The notes under the pieces were generated by a model. That model saw only the letters and a program-made list of their open reading frames with translations, did not search any database and was not told the DNA's origin. A stretch of DNA of 33,294 bases from Acidobacteriota bacterium. Its GTDB lineage: Bacteria > Acidobacteriota > Terriglobia > Terriglobales > Acidobacteriaceae. The translations under genes and the position numbers were made by a program. The DNA lies in NCBI GenBank assembly GCA_003224815.1, contig QHZW01000122.1, positions 1-33,294 of the forward strand. Direction: 5' to 3'. Of the stretch, positions 1 through 8,802 are shown in pieces (the stretch's first letter is position 1; each line of letters begins with the position of its first letter).

Positions 1-290
<290 letters not shown>

Positions 291-394
291 TTAGCTCTTG
301 GCAACTCCGATAGAAGCTCGGTTTTCACGATCAGCCGCTGAATTTTCACTCACAAACCATTTGGCTCCTGTACTGAGAGCTGATGGCTGACGGC

Positions 395-934
395 TTAACT
401 GTTAACCAACTGCTGCCTGATTCTCTCTAACTGTCCTTTTACTGAACCGTCGTACACCGTACTGCCCACGCGAGCAATGGCGCCGCCAAGTATTGCAGGA
501 TTTTGCTCATAGCGAGCGCGTATAGTTTTACCGGTGACTCGCGCCAGATCTTGCTCAAGAGCACTACGCTCATTGTTGTTGATTTCGCGAGCGGTTGTAA
601 TTTGCGCCTCCGCAAAACCCAGCCTCTGACTTAATTCCTGAGCGAACTGGGCGACGATTTCAGCGAAAGAGCGCGTCCTACCTTTGTCAACCACCACCGC
701 GACGAAGTTACGCACCGGACGCGATATTCCCGCGCGTTGCACAATGGCATCCAGGACACCGCGCTTCTGCTCCGCGGGAATGGAAGGGTTGTCCCAGACT
801 TCCCGCAACGCTTTGTTCTGCGCCATCAGAGTGGAGATCTGTTGGGTTTCCGCCAACGTCTTCGCAGCATCGAGACGGTTCGCCATAACAACATCGGCGA
901 ACGCGCGGGCGTAAGTGTTGACGACGGTTGCCAT
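395..934 (-). CDS. atpH: F1F0 ATP synthase subunit delta
   Basis: 179-aa ORF: MATVVNTYARAFADVV...LGGAIARVGSTVYDGSVKGQLERIRQQL, OSCP/delta C-terminal signature; operon context. Confidence 0.93.
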   Translation of the reverse strand: MATVVNTYARAFADVVMANRLDAAKTLAETQQISTLMAQNKALREVWDNPSIPAEQKRGVLDAIVQRAGISRPVRNFVAVVVDKGRTRSFAEIVAQFAQELSQRLGFAEAQITTAREINNNERSALEQDLARVTGKTIRARYEQNPAILGGAIARVGSTVYDGSVKGQLERIRQQLVNS

Positions 935-936
935 CG

Positions 937-1596
937 CTAGACTTTGTTCCCCGGCGCGCCGTCGCCTGAAAGGGCAAGCGAGACCGCAAGATCGGCGGCA
1001 TATGCAGTCAAGTCTCTGCGCGCGGCCTTTGCCGCAGCAGCGATCTCCTGTTGGGCCGACTCCACGATCCTGCGCGCATCTTCCTCGGCAGCCGCCTTGA
1101 TCCGTGCTTCCTCGGCAGCCGCCTCTTTTTCGCCGATGGCGCGCATCTGAGCGATCTCCTGATCCAAGCGTCCGAGCCGAGATTCAATCTCGGAGAGCCG
1201 GCGGTTAGCATCTTCGCTGGCGCGCCGCGCTTCTTCGAGCGATTTCTGGATTGTTGCAGTACGGTTGCGAAACACTGCCGGAAGATTCTTCTTTGAAGCC
1301 CACACAATCACACCCACGACGATTCCAAAGTTGATCGCAACAGCGAGCCAGTACGCTCCGTCAAGACTCAAGCCTGTCATCCGCGAAATTAGACGAACGG
1401 AGGCAGAACGCTTGAACTGAGCGGTTTCATCTTTGGAATTATCTTCAGGACCGCTGTTCGATTGAACATCCTGAGCGGAAGGCATTCCGCCCTGATCATT
1501 TGACCGCGATGTCTGGGCATGAAGCGCACCGGCAGAAGCTAAACTTCCAGCAAGCACAAGCGCGACAAAACTGAGTTTTCGAAGGTTCGCCCTCAT
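937..1596 (-). CDS. atpF: F1F0 ATP synthase subunit b, with signal-peptide-like N-terminal extension
   Basis: TM segment (YWLAVAINFGIVVGVIVWASKK) followed by a long charged helix (NRTATIQKSLEEARRASEDANRRLSEIESRLGRL); lies between b' and delta. Confidence 0.88.
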   Translation of the reverse strand: MRANLRKLSFVALVLAGSLASAGALHAQTSRSNDQGGMPSAQDVQSNSGPEDNSKDETAQFKRSASVRLISRMTGLSLDGAYWLAVAINFGIVVGVIVWASKKNLPAVFRNRTATIQKSLEEARRASEDANRRLSEIESRLGRLDQEIAQMRAIGEKEAAAEEARIKAAAEEDARRIVESAQQEIAAAAKAARRDLTAYAADLAVSLALSGDGAPGNKV

Positions 1597-2063
1597 TGGC
1601 CACCTGCCGGAACTTGCGCAAGGCCTGGTCCCAGTACAGTTCGAATGATTTCGGAGGCAAGCTTGCCAGCCTCGGCTTGGAGTGAACTTTTCGCTGCGAA
1701 TTTTTCTTTCTCGATTTCCGCGCGCGCCTGCTCGATCTGCGCTTTTGCCTGATCTCGAGCTTGAGCGACGGCTGCGGCCCTCGCCTGTGAAGCCTGCGCA
1801 CGTCGGACTTCCTGAGACTTAAACAATGCCACACGGGCATCGCGCAGACGCCGTTCGTATTCGGCAGTGCGCGCTTCGGCGGACGTAACATCGGCGCGCG
1901 CCTTTTCAATCGCACCCTGGGTCCGGGCGTACCGTTCAGATAGAACCCGCGTCAGAGGCTTATGGACCAGGACGGTGTAGCAGCCATAAAGAAGGAGAAA
2001 AAAAATGACGGTCGGGACGGAGCCGAGCAGTAATTCCCCTATTTGTCTGAGCGTCTCGTCCAT
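1593..2063 (-). CDS. F1F0 ATP synthase subunit b'
   Basis: 156 aa; N-terminal TM (LLLGSVPTVIFFLLLYGCYTVLVHKPL) plus long charged coiled coil; 4-nt overlap with the downstream b subunit. Confidence 0.85.
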   Translation of the reverse strand: MDETLRQIGELLLGSVPTVIFFLLLYGCYTVLVHKPLTRVLSERYARTQGAIEKARADVTSAEARTAEYERRLRDARVALFKSQEVRRAQASQARAAAVAQARDQAKAQIEQARAEIEKEKFAAKSSLQAEAGKLASEIIRTVLGPGLAQVPAGGQ

Positions 2064-2207
2064 ATTTTTAAGGGTAAGAACCAGCCGAAAGGGCTTTGGG
2101 AACCTTCAATATTATCCGCCTGCACGAGCATGTGTCAATTGAGAGACAGTGCCCTCTCAGGCCCAAATTGCATGCCCAAACACAGCAGAACTGCTGGTTT
2201 GAATCTT

Positions 2208-3101
2208 CTATTTTTCTTTCGCCGCGAAGTCCACCAGTTGCTTCAATGCATCGTAATTGTTCCCATTTACTCCGACGGGACGGCCATTGATAAACAGAGT
2301 CGGCGTGCTGTTTACGTCGACCGATTTGCCAAGATTCACAGAGGCCTCAACGCGCGACTGAGTTTCAGGTTTCGCTGCGCACATCGCGATGTCGGAGCCT
2401 TTCGTCCCGGATTGATCAGCCAACTCAGTTAATTTTTGGTCCGCATTATCTGCTGTGATCTGTTCTTGTGCCCCGAAGACGCTGTCCAGAAACTTCCAGA
2501 ATGCATCGGTCGATGCGTGCCCGACGCAATCGGCGTACTGCGCAGCCTTTTCAGCCCAGTTGTGGTTGGGCAGCGGAAAATGCTGATACACGAAGTGCAC
2601 GTCCGCATCTTCTTTCAGCAATTTCTCGATCGTCGGATTTGCTTCCTTGCAATGCGGGCATTGCAAATCGCTGAATTCAACAATCTCTACGGGAGCGTTC
2701 GCAGGCCCGCGGGAGGGACCATTAGCTTTCTTCTGCAATTCCAGTCGGGCCTTTTCGAAAGGATGCGCACCGAACGGGAGAATCTCACCAACCACCGCGT
2801 GTTTTCCGTCACGGCTAACGTAGAATTTCTGTCCTCCCTGTCCTTGTGGGCCGCTAAGGAGCACGTCCACCTCGGCCAGTCCTTCCGCCGCACTCGGCTT
2901 GATGCTCTGAATCTTCCATGTAAGTTGCGGATCGTAGCCGAAGGTAGCGTGCATGAATGCATTTACGGCATCTTCGGATGGCAGATTAACGTCTGAAGAT
3001 GAACCCGACGGTGAGACAGCCTTGGGCTTCGCTCCCGGCTTTTGCTGTGCGACCGCAACCGTCGGAACTGCGAGCAAAAAGAAAATAATTAATTTGCGCA
3101 T
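2208..3101 (-). CDS. DsbA-family thioredoxin-like protein, secreted
   Basis: Signal peptide MRKLIIFFLLAVPTVAVAQ; active site FSDLQCPHCKEANPTIEKLL (CPHC); C-terminal STPTLFINGRPVGV cis-Pro region. Confidence 0.88.
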   Translation of the reverse strand: MRKLIIFFLLAVPTVAVAQQKPGAKPKAVSPSGSSSDVNLPSEDAVNAFMHATFGYDPQLTWKIQSIKPSAAEGLAEVDVLLSGPQGQGGQKFYVSRDGKHAVVGEILPFGAHPFEKARLELQKKANGPSRGPANAPVEIVEFSDLQCPHCKEANPTIEKLLKEDADVHFVYQHFPLPNHNWAEKAAQYADCVGHASTDAFWKFLDSVFGAQEQITADNADQKLTELADQSGTKGSDIAMCAAKPETQSRVEASVNLGKSVDVNSTPTLFINGRPVGVNGNNYDALKQLVDFAAKEK

Positions 3102-3118
3102 TTCTTCCTTAGATGAGT

Positions 3119-4759
3119 TCAGAAATCTGCTTTGGCAGCAATTGGAAAACGCCGACCATATCCGAAAGCCTTAGGTGAAATCTTGATTCCCGGCGCCGCC
3201 TGCTGGCGCTTGTATTCGTTACGCTCCACCATACGGATGACGCTCTTCACCAACTCAAGCTCGAAACGTCGCTCCCGCGCAATCTGTTCCGCGGAGTGAG
3301 CGTCCTCCACATAGTCCTCAAGAATAGCATCGAGAACTTCATAGGCAGGGAGGCTATCGCTGTCTTTTTGATCTGCGCGCAGCTCGGCCGAAGGCGGCTT
3401 TTCAATGGTCGCACGCGGAATGACCGGCTTGCGAGAATTCGCATAATGGCTCAGTTGATACACCAGAGTCTTCGGAACATCGTTGATCACGGCAAGGCCA
3501 CCCGCCATGTCGCCATAGAGCGTGCAATAGCCAACGCCAAGTTCGCTCTTGTTTCCAGTACTTAAAACCAACGTGCCAAGTTTGTTGGAAAGCGCCATCA
3601 GCAACGATCCACGAATACGGGACTGAATATTTTCTTCAGTTGCGTCTTCGGAGCGCCCACGAAAAACATCCTTGAGTGTGTCTTTGAAGCCCTCGAATAT
3701 TTCTGTGATCCGCAACAACTCGAAACGCATCCCCAAATTCGACGCCAGCTCCCGCGCGTCGTTGATCGAGCCTTCCGACGAGTATGGGCCGGGCATGCCG
3801 ACGCCGATCACATTTTCAGCACCAATCGCTTCTACTGCGATGGTAGCGGTCAAGGCAGAGTCAATGCCGCCGCTGAGTCCGATGATCGCCTGCTTGAACC
3901 CACACTTGTGCATGTAGTCGCGGGTACCTAAAACGAGGGCTGCATAAATGCTGGCCTCTTCGCCTTCGATTTGCTGGTGCATTTCACCGGCCAGCGAATC
4001 GGAATCGAAGAAGACCAAGTCCTCCTCGAACGATTTTCCCTGCGCGATCACATTTCCTTCTCGGTCAAATGCCATGCTGGCACCATCGAAAACCAGGCTG
4101 TCGTTGCCTCCAACCTGGTTCACGAACGCTACAGGAACGCGGTCTGTTCGAGCAATGGTTGCGAGCATCTCGCGGCGCAACTCGCGCTTTCGCGCCCAGA
4201 AAGGCGAGGCAGAGATGTTGAGAACGAAGTTGCCGCCCGCCTTAACCAGAGATTCGACCGGATCGACGTTGTATAGACGTCGTGGCCAGAAGTGCTTGTC
4301 ATTCCAGGCGTCCTCACAAATCGTGAGCGCCATCTGCTTGCCGCAAAACGGGAATAGCACCTGGCTGCGTGCGGGCGCGAAGTTTCTCAGCTCATCGAAG
4401 ACGTCATATGTCGGCAGCAACATCTTCGATTGCACAAACTTGATCGTGCCATCCATGAGCAGCGCGGCGGAGTTCAATACAGATTTGCCTGTTTCGGCTT
4501 GCGCGGGAGTCACCAAGCCGCAGATGACGGCTATGCCCCGGGTTTCAGCAGCGATATGCTCCGCGGCCTCACGGTTATGCTGAACAAACGAAACGCGCTC
4601 CACCAAGTCCCGGGGAGGGTATCCGCAAACGGAAAGCTCAGGGAATAAGACAAGGCCAGCGCCTGCCGAGCGAGCGCGCTGCGCGAACGCGATGATCTTG
4701 GCCGAGTTGCCGGAGAAATCACCGACCGTGGGGTTAATCTGCCCAAGCGCGATCTTCAC
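3119..4759 (-). CDS. nadE: Glutamine-dependent NAD+ synthetase
   Basis: 546 aa with N-terminal nitrilase/glutaminase domain (MKIALGQINPTVGDFSGN...CEDAWND) and NAD synthase P-loop (IIGLSGGIDSALTATIAVEA). Confidence 0.95.
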   Translation of the reverse strand: MKIALGQINPTVGDFSGNSAKIIAFAQRARSAGAGLVLFPELSVCGYPPRDLVERVSFVQHNREAAEHIAAETRGIAVICGLVTPAQAETGKSVLNSAALLMDGTIKFVQSKMLLPTYDVFDELRNFAPARSQVLFPFCGKQMALTICEDAWNDKHFWPRRLYNVDPVESLVKAGGNFVLNISASPFWARKRELRREMLATIARTDRVPVAFVNQVGGNDSLVFDGASMAFDREGNVIAQGKSFEEDLVFFDSDSLAGEMHQQIEGEEASIYAALVLGTRDYMHKCGFKQAIIGLSGGIDSALTATIAVEAIGAENVIGVGMPGPYSSEGSINDARELASNLGMRFELLRITEIFEGFKDTLKDVFRGRSEDATEENIQSRIRGSLLMALSNKLGTLVLSTGNKSELGVGYCTLYGDMAGGLAVINDVPKTLVYQLSHYANSRKPVIPRATIEKPPSAELRADQKDSDSLPAYEVLDAILEDYVEDAHSAEQIARERRFELELVKSVIRMVERNEYKRQQAAPGIKISPKAFGYGRRFPIAAKADF

Positions 4760-4803
4760 ATATTCAGTTTAAAGGCCGGTGCTGTTGCCGCCAAATGTAG
4801 GGC

Positions 4804-5808
4804 TCACCGTGGCGAGGAAGAAAACTGCGGAGATGGCGATGGTGGGGGCATTGTGGTATCCGGGATACGGGTCGGGGCTGCGCTACCGGATCGGGACGAA
4901 CTCGGCTCTTCTCCTGGTCGCCGCAGAGTCGGCGCGTTGGCCGGATGCTCTTCCTTCTGGGCCGCACTGGCGACCGCCGGTCCTCCCAGATCGATTTCTT
5001 TCTCGGTGCGAACCATTTTCTCTCCGCCGACCTTCATGGTTTCTACGCGCACGACTTCGTCTCCGACAACGCGGACAAAATCGACATCCTGCGGAGGCTC
5101 GCCGTAGATCCAATCTTCGTATTCGGTGCCGTCTTCTTGTTTTTCGCGGATTTTGTTTGTCGGCCGACCTTTAGCGTAAATCACCATGTCGCGATTCATG
5201 CCCACCAGAACATGATGATCTTTGATCGCCTGTTTCACCTTGGGCGGCACGCTCTCCAGATATGCGTCCAGCGGCGACTTCGAATCGAAGTCAAAGACCG
5301 GCCACAACATCTGCTTCAGCTGCTCCACTGTCAGGTCAGGAATATGATGGTCAAAAATCAGATCTACGTAAGATCCGCGTGGATTATTAATGGGATCGTT
5401 TTGGGGTCCACCCGGACTAGCCATTCCGCCATTCATCCCGACCTGAATGTGCTGATACCACTTGGTCTTCTTTACCGGGCCGCCATTGATTTCGAAATGG
5501 AAACGGTCACCACGGATATCGAATTTGGTGATCATCGCGCGATCGCCTGGCTTAACTGACGGTCCCCACAGCGCCAGCAATTCCTGCAGCTTCTCACCGT
5601 TGGGAGAGATCTTCCCGTCCTTAATCGTCAGACCAACTTTGCCCATCGGAAACTGGGTGCGGATGTAAACCAAGTCCGAGTTGAAAGTGCGGATCAGCTC
5701 CACCCGATGCTGCTCGGTAATGGCAGCTGTTTCTTTCTCGTCGGCATTGCTGAATGCCATGCCCAGCAGGGGAACCAGGAGCAGAGTAGAAATACGGTGT
5801 AGCCTCAT
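4804..5808 (-). CDS. Secreted hypothetical protein with possible BamE/SmpA-like segment
   Basis: 334-aa ORF, signal peptide; segment VLVGMNRDMVIYAKGRPTNKIREKQEDGTEYEDWIYGEPPQDVDFVRVVGDEVVRVE resembles the SmpA/OmlA pattern; Pro/Ser-rich tail. Confidence 0.7.
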   Translation of the reverse strand: MRLHRISTLLLVPLLGMAFSNADEKETAAITEQHRVELIRTFNSDLVYIRTQFPMGKVGLTIKDGKISPNGEKLQELLALWGPSVKPGDRAMITKFDIRGDRFHFEINGGPVKKTKWYQHIQVGMNGGMASPGGPQNDPINNPRGSYVDLIFDHHIPDLTVEQLKQMLWPVFDFDSKSPLDAYLESVPPKVKQAIKDHHVLVGMNRDMVIYAKGRPTNKIREKQEDGTEYEDWIYGEPPQDVDFVRVVGDEVVRVETMKVGGEKMVRTEKEIDLGGPAVASAAQKEEHPANAPTLRRPGEEPSSSRSGSAAPTRIPDTTMPPPSPSPQFSSSPR

Positions 5809-5877
5809 AAGGCACCCATGGCGATTATAGACCTTGGATGCCTCGGCTCAACCCGGCGTGTTTCGCAAAAGAAATGT

Positions 5878-5912
5878 AAAAAAGGAGCGGCACGCCCATT
5901 CAAAGCGTGCCG
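5878..5912 (-). terminator. Putative rho-independent terminator downstream of the 5936-6998 gene
   Basis: On minus strand: CGGCACGC-TTTGAATGG-GCGTGCCG hairpin followed by CTCC and TTTTTT. Confidence 0.6.
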
Positions 5913-5935
5913 GGTGGAGGAAGAAGGCTTCCCAG

Positions 5936-6998
5936 CTACTTTGCCGAGAATGTAACCTTGTCTAGATAAACCGAGTACGGAGTCTTGTATTTGTTGCTGT
6001 CGATCTGGTAATTGACAGTGATTCCGTACCAGTTGCTGGGGGTCGGCGAGTCATAATGATCAATGACCGCCGTGTTGCCGTTCAGCGTGATGGAGTGGAA
6101 CAGGAGATGTCCGTCTGAGGTGCGCTGCACCTGTAGTGTGAGATGGTTCCAGGCATTGCTCTTTGGATTGCAAGGGACGCCACTGGCTACCCAATGCTGA
6201 CCAGGATTGCTCCATGTATCCCACTCGTGCCCGCCATCAATTCGACATTCATGACCCCAGATATAAGACTTGCCGTTTACGAATTGATTGATGTCGAATT
6301 CAAGAGCTTGTGAACTGCTGGTGTTACCGATCCAGAAGTAAACGTCATAGGTGAAGTAATGAAGCGAAGGCACTAGTGTCTTGCCAAAATCCGGCAGTCC
6401 CTGCGAAGAGAAGTCGCCGACCAGGTGATTGTTCCAGATAATGTCCGCCCATTGGACCGTTCCACCTCCGTATGTGCTCTTGGTGGACTTGCCATCCATG
6501 GATGGCGAACTCACGTTCTGTACCCACGACCATTTCGCTTTTGAACCGGTTGACGTGCAGCTTGAGCAAATGCCGAAGCTGGGAGGGAGCAAAGCGTATC
6601 CGGTCCAACCCTTGCTGCTTTGCAGGTTGTAGAACGTCTTACCGGAACCCGAGCCCTGATTCACGGAAGACGAGCCAACCCTAATGGTGAGCTTGACGCT
6701 GGCGGACCAGCCGCAATTGTCCCATTCCTGAACCACCGGATAGTGCGTTCCTGAGCTCATAGTAATGTACTTGTCGAGCTTAGTGCCGTTCACGATATAG
6801 GCGAGAACGCCTGGGGACGTGTATATGCCCATCGCCGAAACGCCCTTGGAGCAGGCCGGCGAAGCAGCAGTAGCCACAAAAATGCACTGAGCTTCGAACA
6901 GTTGAATTGTTACTCGGACTGCTTACGGTTACACCTGCAATCGCGGGCAGCGTGAGCACATATAGACACACGAGTACGTTGAGTTTGCCAACCCTCAT
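5936..6998 (-). pseudogene. Secreted Ig-like/concanavalin-like hypothetical protein, interrupted by an apparent +1 frameshift
   Basis: ORF 6780-6998 (MRVGKLNVLVCLYVLTLPAIAGVTVSSPSNNSTVRSSVHF) continues in another frame as ORF 5936-6877 (VATAASPACSKGVSAMGIYTSPGVLAYIVNG...). Deleting one base of the A5 run at 6878-6882 restores one continuous frame (...SVHFVATAASPACSKG...). Confidence 0.72.
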
Positions 6999-7165
6999 TC
7001 CTGACTCTCCAGCAGATTTTTTCTGTTAATCGCCCGCGAACATGCGGCTAAGTTGAAGGGATTCTAGGAAGGCAACTACTTAGGTGCAATGAAAACAAGG
7101 CTGTAGTGATAGTCAGAGGTACATATTCCAGGTAAGGTGAAGCTCAAAATCCCGAGGCGTTGCGG

Positions 7166-8695
7166 CTACGCAATGAACTCGCTGTCATCTGGAATCGGCT
7201 GAATCTGCGGCAGACGGTCTGTGACTTCGGCCAGTGCGGCTAGTTTTTCGGCGAGTTCGCTCTTGAATACGCCTAGGGGACATCGCCAGTGATAATTGCC
7301 TTCCGAAGTACTCGGAGTGTTCAAGCGAGCTTCACTGCCGAGCCCCAGCACATCCTGTATGGGGACGATAGAGAAGTTCGCAGGAGAGCTTTGCGCGAGT
7401 CGAATCAAGCCCCAGTTCGGACCATCATCACAATTTCCCGTTAACGCACAAACCGCTGCCCGTTCTTTCTCGCCAAGCGTGGACCACCAGCCCACAGTCG
7501 TGTCGTTATCGTGAGTGCCGCTGTAAATGACGCGATTAGGGGTCAGGCGATGGGGGAGATACGCGTGAGCACCAACGTCACCGAAAGCGAATTGCAATAC
7601 CGCCATGCCAGGAATGTCATGGCGGTCGCGCAAAGCCACAACGTCAGGCGTGATCAGACCCAGATCTTCAGCGAAGAATGGAAGCCCGCCTAATTCTTCT
7701 TTAATTTTGTGAAAGAGTTCATCGCCAGGGCCATCCACCCAGCGTCCTCGGATTGCTGTCGATTCGCTTGCAGGTATCTCCCAGAATTGCGCAAATCCAC
7801 GGAAATGATCAAGCCGAATGAAGTCGCAGGTCTGTGTCGCCCAGCGCAGACGTTGTACCCACCAGCGGTAGCCTGTGGCGCGGACGGCATCCCAGTTGTA
7901 GAGCGGGTTGCCCCATCGCTGGCCAGTCGCGCTAAAGTAATCCGGTGGCACGCCAGAGACAACTTCCGGTTGCAGGTCGTCTTCTCGCAGGCGAAAAAGT
8001 TCGCGGTGAGCCCAAACGTCAGCGCTGTCATAATCCACAAAGATGGCAATGTCGCCAACGACGCGGATCGATTTCTGCGCGCAATAGTAGCGGAGCGCAC
8101 GCCATTGTTCCCATAAGAAAAACTGCACAACACGGCGCGAATTCAACTTAGCGCTGGATTCCTGGCGAAATTTTTCAAGCGCCGCTCCTTCATGCCGCGC
8201 CAGTTCGGATGGCCAGTGGCTCCAGTTCTCGCCATGGCTTTGCCGGAGCAAGTCAAACATCACATAGTCTTCGAGCCACCAAGCGTTATCGGCGCAGAAG
8301 CGGTCGAATCGTTGCCTGGCATGTTCGTTGGATTTAGCAAGGAAGTCTTCTGCCGCTTTCCAGAGCAAAGGAAGCTTGTCACGTCTGACGCGCTCGTAAT
8401 CAATGGGCGCAACATCGCTTGTAAGACCGGAGAGTGCACCAGAGTCGATCCAGCCATGTTCTGCCAGCCGTTCAAGGCTGATCAGAAGCGGATCGCCGGC
8501 GAAAGCCGAAGTCGAAGAGTAGGGCGAGTTCCCTTTCGCGGGTGGATTCAGCGGAAGCACCTGCCAGAGTCCCTGGGTCGCCTTCGCAAGGAAGTCAAGG
8601 AATTCATAGGCGGAGGGGCCGAGGTCGCCAATTCCTCCCCGCGATGGCAGAGAAATTGGATGCAGAAGAATTCCAGTCGCGCGGGGAAAAGTCAT
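7166..8695 (-). CDS. malQ: 4-alpha-glucanotransferase (amylomaltase)
   Basis: 509 aa; RATGILLHPISLPSRGGIGDLGPSAYEFLDFL, FIRLDHFRGFAQFWEIP, FFAEDLGLITPDVVALRD, YSGTHDNDTTVGWW: GH77 motifs. Confidence 0.95.
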   Translation of the reverse strand: MTFPRATGILLHPISLPSRGGIGDLGPSAYEFLDFLAKATQGLWQVLPLNPPAKGNSPYSSTSAFAGDPLLISLERLAEHGWIDSGALSGLTSDVAPIDYERVRRDKLPLLWKAAEDFLAKSNEHARQRFDRFCADNAWWLEDYVMFDLLRQSHGENWSHWPSELARHEGAALEKFRQESSAKLNSRRVVQFFLWEQWRALRYYCAQKSIRVVGDIAIFVDYDSADVWAHRELFRLREDDLQPEVVSGVPPDYFSATGQRWGNPLYNWDAVRATGYRWWVQRLRWATQTCDFIRLDHFRGFAQFWEIPASESTAIRGRWVDGPGDELFHKIKEELGGLPFFAEDLGLITPDVVALRDRHDIPGMAVLQFAFGDVGAHAYLPHRLTPNRVIYSGTHDNDTTVGWWSTLGEKERAAVCALTGNCDDGPNWGLIRLAQSSPANFSIVPIQDVLGLGSEARLNTPSTSEGNYHWRCPLGVFKSELAEKLAALAEVTDRLPQIQPIPDDSEFIA

Positions 8696-8762
8696 GCAGT
8701 TGGCGAGTTGCCCGCCGGAAGACCGCGTCCTGACGGCTTATTCGAATTGAGCGTGTACTGAT

Positions 8763-8794
8763 GATGATCGGACCACCTCGATTGTCCGATCATC
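8763..8794. terminator. Intergenic perfect hairpin between malQ start and the PPIase stop; possible terminator without U-tract
   Basis: GATGATCGGAC-CACCTCGATT-GTCCGATCATC, 11-bp perfect inverted repeat, 9 bp downstream of the PPIase stop. Confidence 0.45.
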
Positions 8795-8802
8795 TCATTG
8801 AG

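Noticed and set aside
360-400. ctgagagctgatggctgacggctt in the atpH-atpA gap as a possible small repeat
   Set aside because: Too short and only seen once in the window; cannot be supported without a genome-wide search.
1008-1915. Alternative minus-strand ORFs of 99 and 139 aa inside the atpF/atpF' region
   Set aside because: They overlap well-supported ATP synthase subunits in another frame and have Arg-rich, non-family composition.
7000-7165. Possible regulatory RNA or riboswitch upstream of the frameshifted secreted gene
   Set aside because: No recognisable conserved riboswitch core or convincing hairpin plus U-tract was found by eye.
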